A stretch of 64,000 nucleotides of DNA from Bufo bufo (GCF_905171765.1 NC_053390.1:211425359-211489358), one strand, 5' to 3'; positions 32,946 through 44,411 are shown, counted from the stretch's first letter. Notes: generated by a model not told the origin, from the letters alone. Program-made: numbers and translations.

Positions 32946-33539
32946 ACCTATGGGACTACTGTCACATATTCTTGCATTAGTGTGCCATAGGTTTAGTATG
33001 CAGACTATTATGGGCACGGAGTAGGCATTGATTTGAGACCAGGCTTTTAGACTCTCCTATTCTTGCAGTAGTGTATCATAGATTGTTTTCAGATTAATGT
33101 GGGCATTTACTGTAGTTAATACTTGGATGCTCTCCTCCACACCACTTGCGTAACTAATTACATTCACAGCCAGGGCCGGATTAAGAGCATCATGGGCCTG
33201 GTGCAGAAGATTTTAATGGGCCTTTTTATAGAAAATGAAAACGCAACGCAGAGCAACTTTTTATAGCACAAATAAAGTGTGAATTTACGCAAAATTACAC
33301 ATGTGAAAATACGCATGCATAAATTTTGAAGTGTGAACGGGTCTGCGTAATCCCATTCAAGTCTATTGGACTAAAGTTCATGCGTAATTTTGAAGCAGAT
33401 TTACGCACGGGTTTGCGTGTGAAAAATCTGCTGTGTGAACTTAGCCTAAGTGTACATCTCTGGCCACAGTTTAAATATACAGCCATCTATATAGATGGCT
33501 ATATTATGTATAGCCACCCCCCAAGGAGTTAACTAGTGC

Positions 33540-34095
33540 TGCTGGATATGTCATTCAGGAGCATGAAAAAGCTATTCACGTCTAGCTTTTTCATGCTCCT
33601 GAATGGCATATGTGTTTATAAAAGCTAATCTATTATAAGCAGATATGCCATTGAGGAGCTTGGAAAAGATAGGTAGGCAAGAAATAGTCACCTAGCTTTT
33701 CCATGCTCCTGAATGGCATATCTGCTTATATGCATACATGTTTATAATAGCCAAGCTATTATATGCAGACCTGCCATTCAGGAGCATGGAAAAGCTAGGT
33801 GAGAAATAGTCACCTAGCTTTTCTATGCTCCTGAGTGGCAAATCTGCCTATAGGCATATCTGTTTATAATACCTGATCTATTATAAGCAGATATACCACT
33901 CAGGAGCATTGAAGAGCTAGGTGACTATTTCTCACTTAGCTTTTCCATGCTCCTGAATGGCATATCTGTTTATAATAGATCAGGCTCAGCTATTATAAAG
34001 ATATATATGCCTATAAGCAGATATGCAATTCAGGAGCATGGAAAAGCTAGGTGAAAAAAAATCATCACCCAACTTTTCCATGCTCCTGAATGACA
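33540..34095. repeat. Array of alternating inverted short repeats
   Basis: The phrase gaatggcatatctg.ttata and its reverse, together with ttcaggagcatggaaaagct and agcttttccatgctcctgaa, alternate about five times. Each pair makes a hairpin of about 60-100 bp, so the block could fold into a chain of hairpins. Lies inside the hAT element. Confidence 0.8.
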
Positions 34096-35439
34096 TGTAT
34101 AAATTATACAGTATACAGTATAATAGGTGAGGTGAGCCAATGCTGATTTACTTACCGCCTATGAGTTGTTTTCTGGGCAGTACACTGAAGGCTGCTGAAC
34201 GCGACTCACCGCTGGCAGCACCCCTGACTCCACGCAGGAAGAATTTTAAACTTCCAGCGCGCAGCAGCCGCCACGGTCTTTCACTTTACGGCATGGCCTA
34301 GGCCCCAGGGGAGGAGTCTGATGTGACGACGCAGCACGGCGTGCACAGCTGACCTGTCACCTGACCTGATCTGTCAGCTGTCACTGTCCTGGTGAGTTCT
34401 GTAAAGGGCCGGCCTGGGAGATTTCTCCTTGCGCGCCGGCCCTGTCATCATCTGACAGTCGGCACGGTTCGGTCCTACTAAAGGGTTGCGGGGTGGCCGC
34501 CAGGCAACCTCAGCGAGGCGGCCTATGCGGGCGAGGGTGGCCACTTGCAGAACCCCAAAAATGAGGACATCAAACCCTGAAAAGGAGGACATCGTATCGG
34601 GGACAGTGGCACACAATAGTTCAATATTACACCATGCAAGATACTACATTATACAGCTGGTATAAGTTATACATCTTCTTGTATATAGTGATATGGACCA
34701 TGCCGGTATAACCTGGGCATCTCCTGTATATAATTATATATGTACAGCTGGTATAAGTTATACATCTTCTTTAATAATGCCCCCAATGTAGGTCCCCATC
34801 TTAAATTATGTCCCTCATAGTGTAGTAATTATTTTTTAATGCCCCATCTTAAATAATGCCCCCATAATGGCCCACCGCTGTTTTTGTTTTGTTGATTTTA
34901 CAAAAAAAAAATATATCACATCATCCACTTGCTCGCGCTGCAGCAGTCTCTTCTATCTTCACTGAACAGGATCTGCAAATGTGCGCAATGATGTCACTGC
35001 GCGCTCCCATGTGGTTACATCACCATGCACATCGCAGGTCCTGCTCAATGAAGAAAGAGACTGCTGCACCGCAAGCAAGTGGATGAGGTGAGTTTTATAT
35101 ATTTTTTTTGCTGCGGGACACTATGGGGGCATTATTTAAACAATGGGGGACAATTTTTTTAACTCCTAATTAAAGTGTACCCGTTTTTAACGGCTGTTAG
35201 ACGGGTGCACTCCTGTTTATCGTAAAAAAACGGTCCCATTGATTTCAATAGGGTCCGCATGGCCGTGGAAACAGACAAAAATAGGACATGTCCTATTTTT
35301 GGACGGACGCTATTCACTGGCCGTTAAAAAGAGTGGCCATGTGAATAGCCCCATACACTTTCATTGGTGCTAAAAATAGCCGTGTGACGGGCGTTACGCA
35401 CGGCCATTAGTCACTGTCACGTGCATGCAGCCTTAGATA

Positions 35440-35690
35440 GACTCTCAATCAGCACCTGGTTGCTATGCAATAATGCATCATTTAGACCCTCAGCATATTC
35501 CTGAGACAATTACCTGTGTTAAACGCAGCTACTTGTCTGAGGAAGATGCTGAGGGTCTAAACGATGCATTATTGCATAGCAACCAGGTGTTAACGCAGCA
35601 GCTACTTGTCTGAGGAAGATGCTGAGGGTCTAAACGAATCAATGCAACCAGGTGAGCAACCAACCAGGTGCTGATTGAGAATTTGAGAGT
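35440..35690. repeat. Foldback with a duplicated arm
   Basis: tctcaatcagcacctggttg at 35445 is mirrored by 'caaccaggtgctgattgaga' at 35662. Between them, 'gaggaagatgctgagggtct' occurs twice in direct order (about 35539 and 35611) and once inverted (about 35484). Confidence 0.75.
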
Positions 35691-36310
35691 CACCACCAGC
35701 AGCTCCTCCTGCATTTATATGAATGACACAACCGCAGTACACAAGTGAAGAAGCTCCAACCTGAGGAGCTGTTTGACTGCAGGAGAAGGACAGGAAGGAG
35801 TTACTCACAGGACTATAATAAAATTCACCTCCAGGCGGCAGGCGGCTCAACACAAGACTACTGTCTAGACAACATGAGAGGAGGTGGACAGAGACTGGAG
35901 TTCCGACAAGCTGCTCTAACCTGTTGTGTGCTTCTGCTGCGTGAGAGTAACTTAGTGGTGCGAAGCAGGCAGCGTGTGATGTCAGTGCGCAGTGCGCACT
36001 GTCTGTGGGATGTGACAAATTGAAATGTGAGTGCAGGCCGATTTTTTTTTTTTTTTTTGTAGGGTTACTTAAAGTGCCAGTACCTGCCGTTTGCCATTCT
36101 GCCAATAATCTCAGAAAAGGAGGACTTCTGGCCGGACGGAGGACCAGGAGTCTAAAAACTGGACGATCCGGCATAAAACCGGACGTCTGGCCACCCTAGG
36201 CCTAGCTCCAGTTGGCCTATGCGGGCTGCTGGGCCTATTTTCATGCAGGGGCCTGGAGCTGCAGCTCCATCCGCCCCTACGTTAATCCGGCCCTGTTCAC
36301 AGCTCTTTTA

Positions 36311-37026
36311 GGGCTCTTTCACACTTGCGTTCTTGTCTTCCGGCATAGAGTTCCGTCGTCGGGGCTCTATGCCGGAAGAATCCTGATCAGGATTATCCTA
36401 ATGCATTATGAATGGAGAGAAATCCGTTCATAATGCATCAGGATGTCTTCAGTTCCGGAACGGAACGTTTTTTGGCCGGAGAAAATACCGCAGCATGCTG
36501 CGCTTTTTGCTCCGGCCAAAAATCCGGAACACTTGCCGCAAGGCCGGATCCGGAATTAATGCCCATTGAAAGGCTTAAGCTAAACGTCGTTTCGGCGCAT
36601 TGCCGGAGCCGACATTTAGCTTTTTCTGAATGGTTACCATGGCTGCCGCGACGCCATGGTAAAGTGTAGCGGGGAGCGGGGGAGCAGTATACTTACCGTC
36701 CGTGCGGCTCCCGGGGCGCTCCAGAGTGACGTCAGGGCGCCCCAAGCGCATGGATCACGTGATCGCATGGATCACGTCATCCATGCGCATGGGGCGCTCT
36801 GACGTCATTCTGGAGCGCCCCGGGAGCCGCACGGACTGTAAGTATACTGCTCCCCCGCTCCCCGCTCCTACTACGGCAACCAGGACTTTAATAGCGTCCT
36901 GGGTGCCATAGTAACACTGAAAGCATTTGGAAGACGGTTCCGTCTTCAAATGCTTTCAGTACACTTGCGTAATTCCGGCAAGTGGAGTACACGCTGGATC
37001 CGGACAACGCAAGTGTGAAAGAGGCC
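36311..37026. mobile_element. Harbinger-like MITE with GC-rich hairpin core
   Basis: GGGCTCTTTCACACTTGCG...CGCAAGTGTGAAAGAGGCC between exact TTA duplications (36308-36310 and 37027-37029). The centre (36670-36870) is a strong palindrome around about 36770 with catggatcacgt blocks. Confidence 0.85.
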
Positions 37027-37170
37027 TTACTGTAGGGTATCAAATACCTGGTTAATGGAACTTACCTTTTGAGCTGTAATATTATTATTTTCTTTTACCC
37101 TTCTTTCTCGCTGCTCTAATATCTGTCCCCTTCCTTTTTTTTTTTTTTTACATTAATGATAATGGATATA

Positions 37171-38722
37171 CAGGGAGTGCAGAATTATTAGGCAAGTTGT
37201 ATTTTTGAGGATTAATTTTATTATTGAACAACAACCATGTTCTCAATGAACCCAAAAAACTCATTAATATCAAAGCTGAATATTTTTGGAAGTAGTTTTT
37301 AGTTTGTTTTTAGTTTTAGCTATTTTAGGGGGATATCTGTGTGTGCACGTGACTATTACTGTGCATAATTATTAGGCAACTTAACAAAAAACAAATATAT
37401 ACCCATTTCAATTATTTATTTTTACCAGTGAAACCAATATAACATCTCAACATTCACAAATATACATTTCTGACATTCAAAAACAAAAACAAATCAGTGA
37501 CCAATATAGCCACCTTTCTTTGCAAGGACACTCAAAAGCCTGCCATCCATGGATTCTGTCAGTGTTTTGATCTGTTCACCATCAACATTGCGTGCAGCAG
37601 CAACCACAGCCTCCCAGACACTGTTCAGAGAGGTGTACTGTTTTCCCTCCTTGTAAATCTCACATTTGATGATGGACCACAGGTTCTCAATGGGGTTCAG
37701 ATCAGGTGAACAAGGAGGCCATGTCATTAGATTTTCTTCTTTTATACCCTTTCTTGCCAGCCACGCTGTGGAGTACTTGGACGCGTGTGATGGAGCATTG
37801 TCCTGCATGAAAATCATGTTTTTCTTGAAGGATGCAGACTTCTTCCTGTACCACTGCTTGAAGAAGGTGTCTTCCAGAAACTGGCAGTAGGACTGGGAGT
37901 TGAGCTTGACTCCATCCTCAACCCGAAAAGGCCCCACAAGCTCATCTTTGATGATACCAGCCCAAACCAGTACTCCACCTTGCTGGCGTCTGAGTCGGAC
38001 TGGAGCTCTCTGCCCTTTACCAATCCAGCCACGGGCCCATCCATCTGGCCCATAAAGACTCACTCTCATTTCATCAGTCCATAAAACCTTAGAAAAATCA
38101 GTCTTGAGATATTTCTTGGCCCAGTCTTGACGTTTCAGCTTGTGTGTCTTGTTCAGTGGTGGTCGTCTTTCAGCCTTTCTTACCTTGGCCATGTCTCTGA
38201 GTATTGCACACCTTGTGCTTTTGGGCACTCCAGTGATGTTACAGCTCTGAAATATGGCCAAACTGGTGGCAAGTGGCATCTTGGCAGCTGCACGCTTGAC
38301 TTTTCTCAGTTCATGGGCAGTTCTTTTGCGCCTTGGTTTTTCCACACGCTTCTTGCGACCCTGTTGACTATTTTGAATGAAACACTTGATTGTTCGATGA
38401 TCACGCTTCAGAAGCTTTGCAATTTTAAGAGTGCTGCATCCCTCTGCAAGATATCTCACTATTTTTCACTTTTCTGAGCCTGTCAAGTCCTTCTTTTGAC
38501 CCATTTTGCCAAAGGAAAGGAAGTTGCCTAATAATTATGCACACCTAATATAGGGTGTTGGTGTCATTAGACCACACCCCTTCTCATTACAGAGATGCAC
38601 ATCACCTAATATGCTTAATTGGTAGTAGGCTTTCGAGCCTATACAGCTTGGAGTAAGACAACATGCATAAAGAGGATGATGTGGTCAAAATACTCATTTG
38701 CCTAATAATTCTGCACGCAGTG
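37171..38722 (-). mobile_element. Tc1-like DD37E transposon
   Basis: Ends CAGGGAGTGCAGAATTATTA and TAATAATTCTGCACGCAGTG lie between TA duplications (37169-37170 and 38723-38724), 1552 bp. Internal repeats of the end (tgcataattattaggcaact near 37365 and cctaataattatgcacac near 38528) add secondary binding-site-like sequences. Antisense to BRAP in intron 3. The catalytic spacing fits the DD37E (TRT-type) clade. Confidence 0.9.
37494..38504 (-). pseudogene. DD37E Tc1-like transposase, one nonsense codon
   Basis: Most likely start ATG at 38504 (MGQKKDLTGSEK), then TGA at 38468-38466 (codon 13), then about 320 open codons to the stop at 37494. It shows a helix-turn-helix region (YLAEGCSTLKIAKLLKRDHR), a Lys/Arg-rich nuclear signal-like stretch, and the DDE residues in LWTDEMRVSLYG, MQDNAPSHAS and DLNPIENLW. 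37 residues lie between the last D and E. Apart from the one stop it looks intact, so this copy died recently or could start downstream. A downstream start would lose part of the DNA-binding domain. Confidence 0.9.
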
Positions 38723-38943
38723 TAGACTCATAACTGTATACTCATGCAGGACACTTCGGGACATGGAGCGTCTTGGCCTCCCATCCTGGATTCGCCTATA
38801 CCCCAACTATGGCTCATCCTTATTTAATGAGCACAAAAGGGCGGGCGAGCACGGCCATACTGGTGCTGGAGACGCTGCACGCCACATGTGCAGCTCGATA
38901 CCGCGCATACTTACATTGAGTTTCTTATTAGTATAACGCATGT

Positions 38944-39000
38944 CCTAGCTCCTGATGAGGTGTCCGCAAAAGAGACACACGAAACGCGTAATACCACTCG
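38944..39000 (+). ncRNA. Hammerhead-like motif, copy 1
   Basis: CTGATGA (38952-38958), a five-pair helix II GTGTC/GACAC (38960-38964 / 38973-38977), GAAA (38981-38984), then CGCGTA with a GUA triplet at 38988-38990. Helix I is degraded here: the 3' side does not pair with ctagctc. Confidence 0.6.
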
Positions 39001-39038
39001 TCCTTAGTACATTGAGTTCTTACTAGTTTATCGCATGT

Positions 39039-39092
39039 CCTAGCTCCTGATGAGGTGTCCACAAAAGGAACACTCGAAACGCGTCGAGTAGG
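39039..39092 (+). ncRNA. Hammerhead ribozyme motif, copy 2 (complete)
   Basis: Helix I pairs CCTAGCTC (39039-39046) with GAGTAGG (39086-39092), with one bulged G. Core CTGATGA is at 39047-39053. Helix II pairs GTGTCC with GGAACAC (bulged A). GAAA is at 39076-39079, followed by CGCGTC with cleavage expected after C39085. The helix III segment ACGCGT is a self-complementary hexamer, too short for a stable single-molecule stem but suited to a two-molecule hammerhead, as known for newt satellite RNA and Penelope elements. Confidence 0.75.
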
Positions 39093-39110
39093 ATTGGCTA
39101 TTACATTTTA

Positions 39111-40470
39111 GAAGCGGTTATCTTTGTCAATCTCTGTGCACTCTGAGCTGGTAGCACATGAATTGTATCCCGACTCCGCAATACTATAGTATGTTACAGG
39201 GTGCTGGAGGCCATTGTTACTGTATCCAATGCATCACAAAGCACTCAGGGCTGAGAATGGATTCATAAAAATCAGATTGCATTTACTTACTATGTGACTT
39301 TGTACATTGAGATGCTTTAATCCTAGGCAGGGACCCCTCAATTGATTACCCCATAAACAGGCACTTTCAGGTCCATGTTTTTTAAAGGACTGGGTCTGAC
39401 TTTTCCAGATGTTATTAGCTCTTATGTCTGGGTGTATTTTGAATGCACCAATATCCATAGAGTGCACTTATTCAGACCCTTGTATCCTGACACAGTATTA
39501 ATCAGGCTTGATTATATGGCATAGAACAGACCCCAATTCAGGATCCCACCTGCCTGTGTCTAATACATTGTTAGGGCGTGATGCTTTTATTTTAATTTAT
39601 ATTATTAAAGACTTTTTTTTTGTTTTTCTTCTTTTACCGTCCTTTACAGGCAGCGAATTAGCTGTACAGGAATGTACTTTGTGATGTGGGTGGTACCAGG
39701 TGGGGTGCCATCTCATTCAAACTCACTCCAATACAGGAATGTAGTAGCTAGCAAGCACAAGGGGGTCCATGCTTGGCCTCTGCTGTGCCAAGTGGTTCTT
39801 GCTGCCCAAGCACGTTTGCTGGATTCTATCAGTGTCTACAAAAGTTGGCCAGTGGGGCAACACACACAGTGATATTCCTTTGTCCTAGGTATTCAAAACA
39901 GCTGATGCCTTTCCCTTACAACTATTATTTAGTTTTCGTGAGCATAGATATTTCTATATATGGATTGCACAAGGACTGGAGCAAGAACTATGCCCTTCCA
40001 GTCAACGACCTGGCACAGGATCTACTAGTTATTAAATATGTGATTTCCAGGATGATTGGATAGTCAATGGTTGCATTCAAGTTTTTCTCTATAAGTAATA
40101 ATAGAAGTAAGAGACGTACGATTCCATCAAGTTTTTTTTTTTTTTTTATCACACAAAAATATATGAATATATTTTTACAAAAAAAAATGGGTGGATAGTT
40201 TTAAAGTTGCCTTGGCCCTGCTGATCACTACTACTTGTTGCTTCTCAACACGCACAAAATGCCCGCTCAACCAGTCACTGGCTGCGGTGGGTAACTTCAG
40301 TGGCCCGTGATTGTCTATGTAGGCATTTCCTGTGTGTTCAAAAGCAAATGAAACAGGGACCTGGCGAGCATTGCAACTTGAGCAGTGGAAGTTCAGTGGT
40401 GGAGAGTAGGACAACCACTGTAACCACACAGTAACATTGTAAGGCTGAAAAAACCATACGCCTAGTTCAG
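39111..40470. other. Unassigned intron sequence
   Basis: The minus strand at 40175-40429 has an 84-codon frame (..CNARQVPVSFAFEHTGNAYI..) and the plus strand at 39773-40063 a 96-codon frame. Neither resembles a family I know. They could be remnants of a DNA transposon. No terminal repeats found. Confidence 0.3.
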
Positions 40471-40479
40471 TCTATTATC

Positions 40480-41160
40480 CTGCAAGTTTTATCTAGAGGA
40501 AAGCAAATACGCCACATAAGGTAGGAGCCAATCATACAGAACAAACATTCCTTCCCGACTCCAGGCAATCAGAATAACTCCCTGGATCAACAACCCCTCT
40601 CTAGTAGCTATAGCCTGTAATATTACACTCCAGAAATACATCCAGGCCCCTCTTGAACTTTTAGTGAGTTCCATAGTCTCACTGCTCTTACCGTAAAGAA
40701 TCCTCTTCTATGTTTGTGTACAAACCTTCTTTTCTCCAGGCGCAGAGGGTGTCCCCTCGTCACAGTCCTGGGGATAAATAGATGATGGGATAGATCTCTG
40801 TACTGACCCCTGATATATTTATACATAATAATTAGATCTCCCCTCTATCAACTTCTTTCTAAAGTGAATAACCCTAATTTTTAAAATCTTTCAGGGTACT
40901 GAAGTCCACCCATTCCAGTTATTACTTTAGGTGCTCTCCTCTGAACCCTCTCCAGCTCTGCTATGTCTGCCTTGTTCACAGGAGCCCAGAACTGTACACA
41001 GTACTCCATGTGTGATCTGACAAGTGATTTGTAAAGTGGCATCTATGTTCTCATCACGGGCATCTATGCCTCTTTTGATGCAAACAATAATCTTATTGGC
41101 ATTGGCTGCAGCTGCCTGACACTGGTTTCTACCCGTTAGTGTCAAATACTTTTCCATGTT
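40480..41160 (-). pseudogene. LINE (CR1/L2-like) reverse transcriptase C-terminal remnant
   Basis: On the minus strand near 40640-40826 the translation reads MYKYIRGQYRDLS.., TVTRGHPLRLEKRRF and FFTVRAVRLWNSL, the usual C-terminal block of CR1/L2-type LINE proteins (RxTRGH, FFxxRvxxxWNsL). Upstream on the same strand (to 41160), cagttctgggctcctgtga and gagctggagagggttcagag continue the element in broken frames. It lacks the rest of the element. CR1-like is the best fit, not certain. Confidence 0.7.
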
Positions 41161-41232
41161 TTACCATATAGTATGTACTGGTGACTTGCATCATTCCTTC
41201 CCATTTGCATAAGCTTACATTTATCAGTGTAA

Positions 41233-41693
41233 GGCTACTTTCACACTAGCTTTTTAGTTTTCTGGTATTGAGATCTATCATAGGGGCTCAATACCAGAAA
41301 AAAAAACTCTTCAGTTTTGTCCCCATTCATTGTCAATTGGGACAAAAGTGAACAGAACAGAATGCTCCAAAATGCATTCCGTTCCGTTCTCATACCGCAA
41401 CATGTTGTATTTTGCTTTCCGTCCTGGGATGCGGAGCAAGACGGATCCAGCATGACCCCCATTGTAAGTCAACGAGGACGGATCCGTTTTCTCTGCCACA
41501 ATCTGCCACAATAGAAAACAAATCCGTTCTCTATTGACTTTCAATGGAGTTCATGACGGATCCGTCTTGGCAATGTTAAAGATAATACAACCAGATCCAT
41601 TCATAACGGATGCAGGCAGTTGTATTATCAGTAACGGAAGCTTTTTTGCTGAACCCTGCCGGATCCAGTAAAAACGCTAGTGTGAAAGTAGCC
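41233..41693. mobile_element. Harbinger-like MITE (461 bp)
   Basis: GGCTACTTTCACACTAGC...GCTAGTGTGAAAGTAGCC with exact TAA duplications (41230-41232 and 41694-41696). Closely related to 60850-61332. Confidence 0.9.
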
Positions 41694-42010
41694 TAAGTAT
41701 AGGACACCATACTGCTTTGTGACTGACTTTTATTTTTCAGTCATTGCTGTATATGCTGTTCAGTCCTCATCTAGAAATTGTTTGCAGCATAGAATTTGGC
41801 AACATGCCCTGAAGTCCCATGTACTTCACTAACTTCATATCCGAGAATAAGGGTTTGACCAGCTTGCAGGATGGAGAATCTGATTTCTACTAAGCAGCCA
41901 GTGCCCTTGTATTATGCGCTGTTTATTACAGGCCCCTTATGAACTGCATGTGAATGTTGTGAGACCCATTTCATGTTTCCCAGTTGTAACAACGTGCTGT
42001 CTCTTTTTAG

Positions 42011-42200
42011 CAAGATGACTTCCTTAAAAGAAGACGTCAGACGTAGCGCAATGATCTGCATTCTTACAGTCCCTGCTACAATGACCAGCCATGATCTGAT
42101 GAAGTTTGTGGCCCACTTTAATGAAGTAATTGAGCATATGAAAATAATCCGGGACTCTACACCGAATCAGTACATGGTTCTGATAAAGTTCAGCTCCCAG
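42011..42200 (+). CDS. BRAP: BRAP exon 4 (RRM-like domain, first part)
   Basis: Acceptor ctctttttAG (42009-42010); donor GTACTT at 42201; phase 2 in, phase 0 out. Codes KMTSLKEDVRRSAMICILTV.. to STPNQYMVLIKFSSQ, residues 136-199. This begins the BRAP2 domain, an RRM-like fold. Only a few residues differ from the mammalian protein (for example H for P in VAHFNEVI). Confidence 0.95.
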
Positions 42201-42294
42201 GTACTTATTGGTTTATGAACTCAAAGTTGTTATATTTGTACATATCACATGCACTTTTTATTTTAAGAGACGGTTCTAGGAAAATATTCCTAAC

Positions 42295-42495
42295 ACTGCA
42301 ACTGCGGTGCAGTTGCAGAGAGAGCAGAGCCCCTGTTGCTCCTAGGGGCTCATTTGCATATATTAAAACTTCACTTTTCTCAGCAATGCAGGCACATATG
42401 AACATGGGACTAACACAGATGCCTTCTGCTGCCAGGCGCACGTGTCACGGGTCAGCAGTTTCATAGGTACAAATCTACTGAGAGATGCCCTTTAA
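42295..42495. repeat. Dispersed repeat, copy 2
   Basis: Second copy of 10340-10626 (ggctcatttgcatatatta, gcacatatgaacatggga, 'aaatctactgagagatgccctttAA'). It lies about 95 bp after exon 4. Confidence 0.6.
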
Positions 42496-43405
42496 TTTGT
42501 TATGCACTGATGACAGTAGATGCAAAACCATGCAGTTTTCATTCACATTGAGTAGATAGATTGTTTTATAATCCCATTCATATGGGCATAAACCAGAATG
42601 TGTGACTGAAGCCTTATTTGCTCTTCATGTTTTAAGTGAAGATGCTTTGATTCAGATTAATATCCTTATGGCATCCCTGCAGGTGCCATTGGCTAAGTGC
42701 AAGCACTTTGTGTGGTAGGCTTTGTTCTTTGACTTAAGCAAGCAGGTAGGTTGCCACTGTACAGAACGGTCTTGAGAATGGCATACTTCAGTCTATCAAC
42801 GGGGGGCTTTTTGGTTCCCTTTACCCTATAACCTTTATTGTTATCTTGTCCTTTGGAAATCCTGACTTCCCTAGAAGTCTATATTTGCCTCTCCTAAAAC
42901 CTACTTAATATTCCAAGTGTAAATGTAAATACTCTCTCTACTGTTGCTGTATACTTCTATCCCCTGCCTCCAACAGTTTTCTACCCTCATTGTGCATGTC
43001 TAATTTTAAAGGGGTATTTACATCTTAGGCTAGTTTCACATCTGCGGCTGTCTTCTCCAGCAGGCTGTTCCAGCATAGAACAACCTGCTGGAGTTCTCCG
43101 GATCTGCCATTAACGGATACTGCCGATTGCCCCCCCAGACCCGATTGATTGCACGCAATGATTTTTGTCTAGGCGATTCTCGACATTTTATGCCAGTCTG
43201 CTGGAGGTGTGAAACTAGCCATAGGCATTTATGGCATGTCCACAGAGTATGCCATAAATGTCTGATCAATGTGAGTCCTAAATGCCTGCTAGATGCTTGC
43301 TGAGGCAGCCGCCGGCCAACACATACAGGTAGAGAATGAATGAAGTAGTAGCAGCACATATGGCTGTCTCCATTCACTTCTTTTACAGAAACAGCCAAGC
43401 CAGCT

Positions 43406-43446
43406 TTTAAATGTGAAGATGTGAGTATATTTATAGTGTGTATGTG
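43406..43446 (+). repeat. Partial copy of the BRAP exon 5 / intron 5 junction
   Basis: tttaaatgtgaagatGTGAG followed by tatatttatagtgtgtatg matches the real exon 5 end (45482-45525: tttaaatcagaagatGTGAG, tatat, then after a 5-base insert, ttatagtgtctatg). About 23 of the first 25 bases agree. It keeps an intact donor GTGAGT at 43421 and has a ttttacag acceptor-like site at 43381-43388. A 32-base exon there would break the frame. Confidence 0.7.
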
Positions 43447-43455
43447 TTAACTTAA

Positions 43456-44407
43456 AGAGGACCTGTCACCACAAAATGCAGTGTAATCTGCAGGCAGCAT
43501 GTTATAGAGCAGGAGAAGCTGAGCAGATTAATATGTCGATTTGTGGGAAAGGATTCAGTAAAACTTGTAATGTATACATTTATATCTCTGCTCTTTCTGA
43601 CTGCAGTTGTTCATAGGGAAGATGTTATCAGTGATTGATATCATTCTCTGTGTAAGTGTGTATACAGAAATAGCTGTCAGTCACTGATGGCTGTACACGG
43701 GGGAGGTGTTATCAGTGATTGATGGCATTCTCTCTGTAATTGTGTATACATAGATAGCTGTCAGTCACTGATACCTGTAAATAATGAGGTGTTATCAGTG
43801 ATTTATAGCATTCTCTGTGTAAGTGTGTATACATACATAGCTGTCAGTCACTGATAGTTGTACACATGGATGTGTTATCAGTGATTGCTAGCATTCTCTG
43901 TGTAAGGGTCCATTCACACGTCCTCAAAATGGGTCCGCATCTGTTTTGCAATTTTGCGGAACGGGTGCAGACCCATTCATTTTTAATGGGGCCGGAATGT
44001 GCTGTTCGCATTTGCGGATCCACACTTCCACATTCGTGCTTCCATTTCCGCAAAAAAATAGAACATGTCCTATTCTTGTCCGCAATTGCGGACAAGATTA
44101 GGCATTTTCTATTCTAGTGCCGGCGATGTGCGGTCCGCAAATTGCAGAATGCACATTGCCAGTGTCCGTGTTTTGCAGATCCGCAATTTGCGGATCCGCA
44201 GAACACTTACGGACGTGTGAATGGACCCTAAGTGTGTATACAGAGATATATTGATAAAACCTACCCATTAACGATGAAATCAGAAATGGCAGAGGTATAA
44301 ATCACACATTTTAATGAATCTTTTCCTACAAGACTATAGATCAATCCACTCAGCTCTATAACAGGCCACCTGCAGATAGCATTGCATTTTGTGGTGACAG
44401 GTCACCT
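43456..44407. mobile_element. T2-like MITE with internal minisatellite and nested MITE
   Basis: AGAGGACCTGTCACC...GGTGACAGGTCACCT between TTAA sites (43452-43455 and 44408-44411). The inner arms pair acaaaatgcagtgtaatctg with 'cagatagcattgcattttgt'. The interior holds about four units of roughly 80-90 bp (gttatcagtgattgat, agctgtcagtcactgat) and a nested Harbinger-like MITE. Confidence 0.8.
43906..44228. mobile_element. Nested Harbinger-like MITE
   Basis: GGGTCCATTCACACGTCC...GGACGTGTGAATGGACCC with exact TAA duplications (43903-43905 and 44229-44231), inside the minisatellite of the T2-like element. Confidence 0.9.
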
Positions 44408-44411
44408 TTAA

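Larger units (their letters stand above)
33171..36295. mobile_element. Non-autonomous hAT element, 3.1 kb
   Basis: CAGGGCCGGATTAAG at the left and GTTAATCCGGCCCTG at the right, with an exact 8-bp duplication TTCACAGC (33163-33170 and 36296-36303). The interior is a patchwork: a Harbinger-like fragment (about 33290-33450), short palindromic repeats (33540-34095), another Harbinger-like block (35170-35433) and a foldback (35440-35690). Phrases such as ccaccctaggcc suggest older hAT pieces. No transposase frame is seen. Confidence 0.85.
38895..39110 (+). mobile_element. Tandem Penelope-type terminal repeats
   Basis: A segment of about 98 bp (tacattgagtt.cttactagt..cgcatgtcctagctcctgatg.. to ..ctcgtccttag) is repeated directly: copy 1 starts at about 38911 and copy 2 at about 39009. 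Each carries a hammerhead core. Penelope elements are known to end in tandem pseudo-LTRs with such motifs. The flanks to 39660 are probably more of the same element, but no frame is seen. Confidence 0.65.

Noticed and set aside
33540..34095. Array of structured RNA genes or tRNA-like units
   Set aside because: The hairpins are alternating inverted copies of one DNA repeat; no anticodon, A/B box or other RNA gene signature.
35602..36174. 190-codon frame on the minus strand
   Set aside because: Spans the foldback at 35440-35690 and a T-run inside a non-autonomous hAT element; no family likeness.
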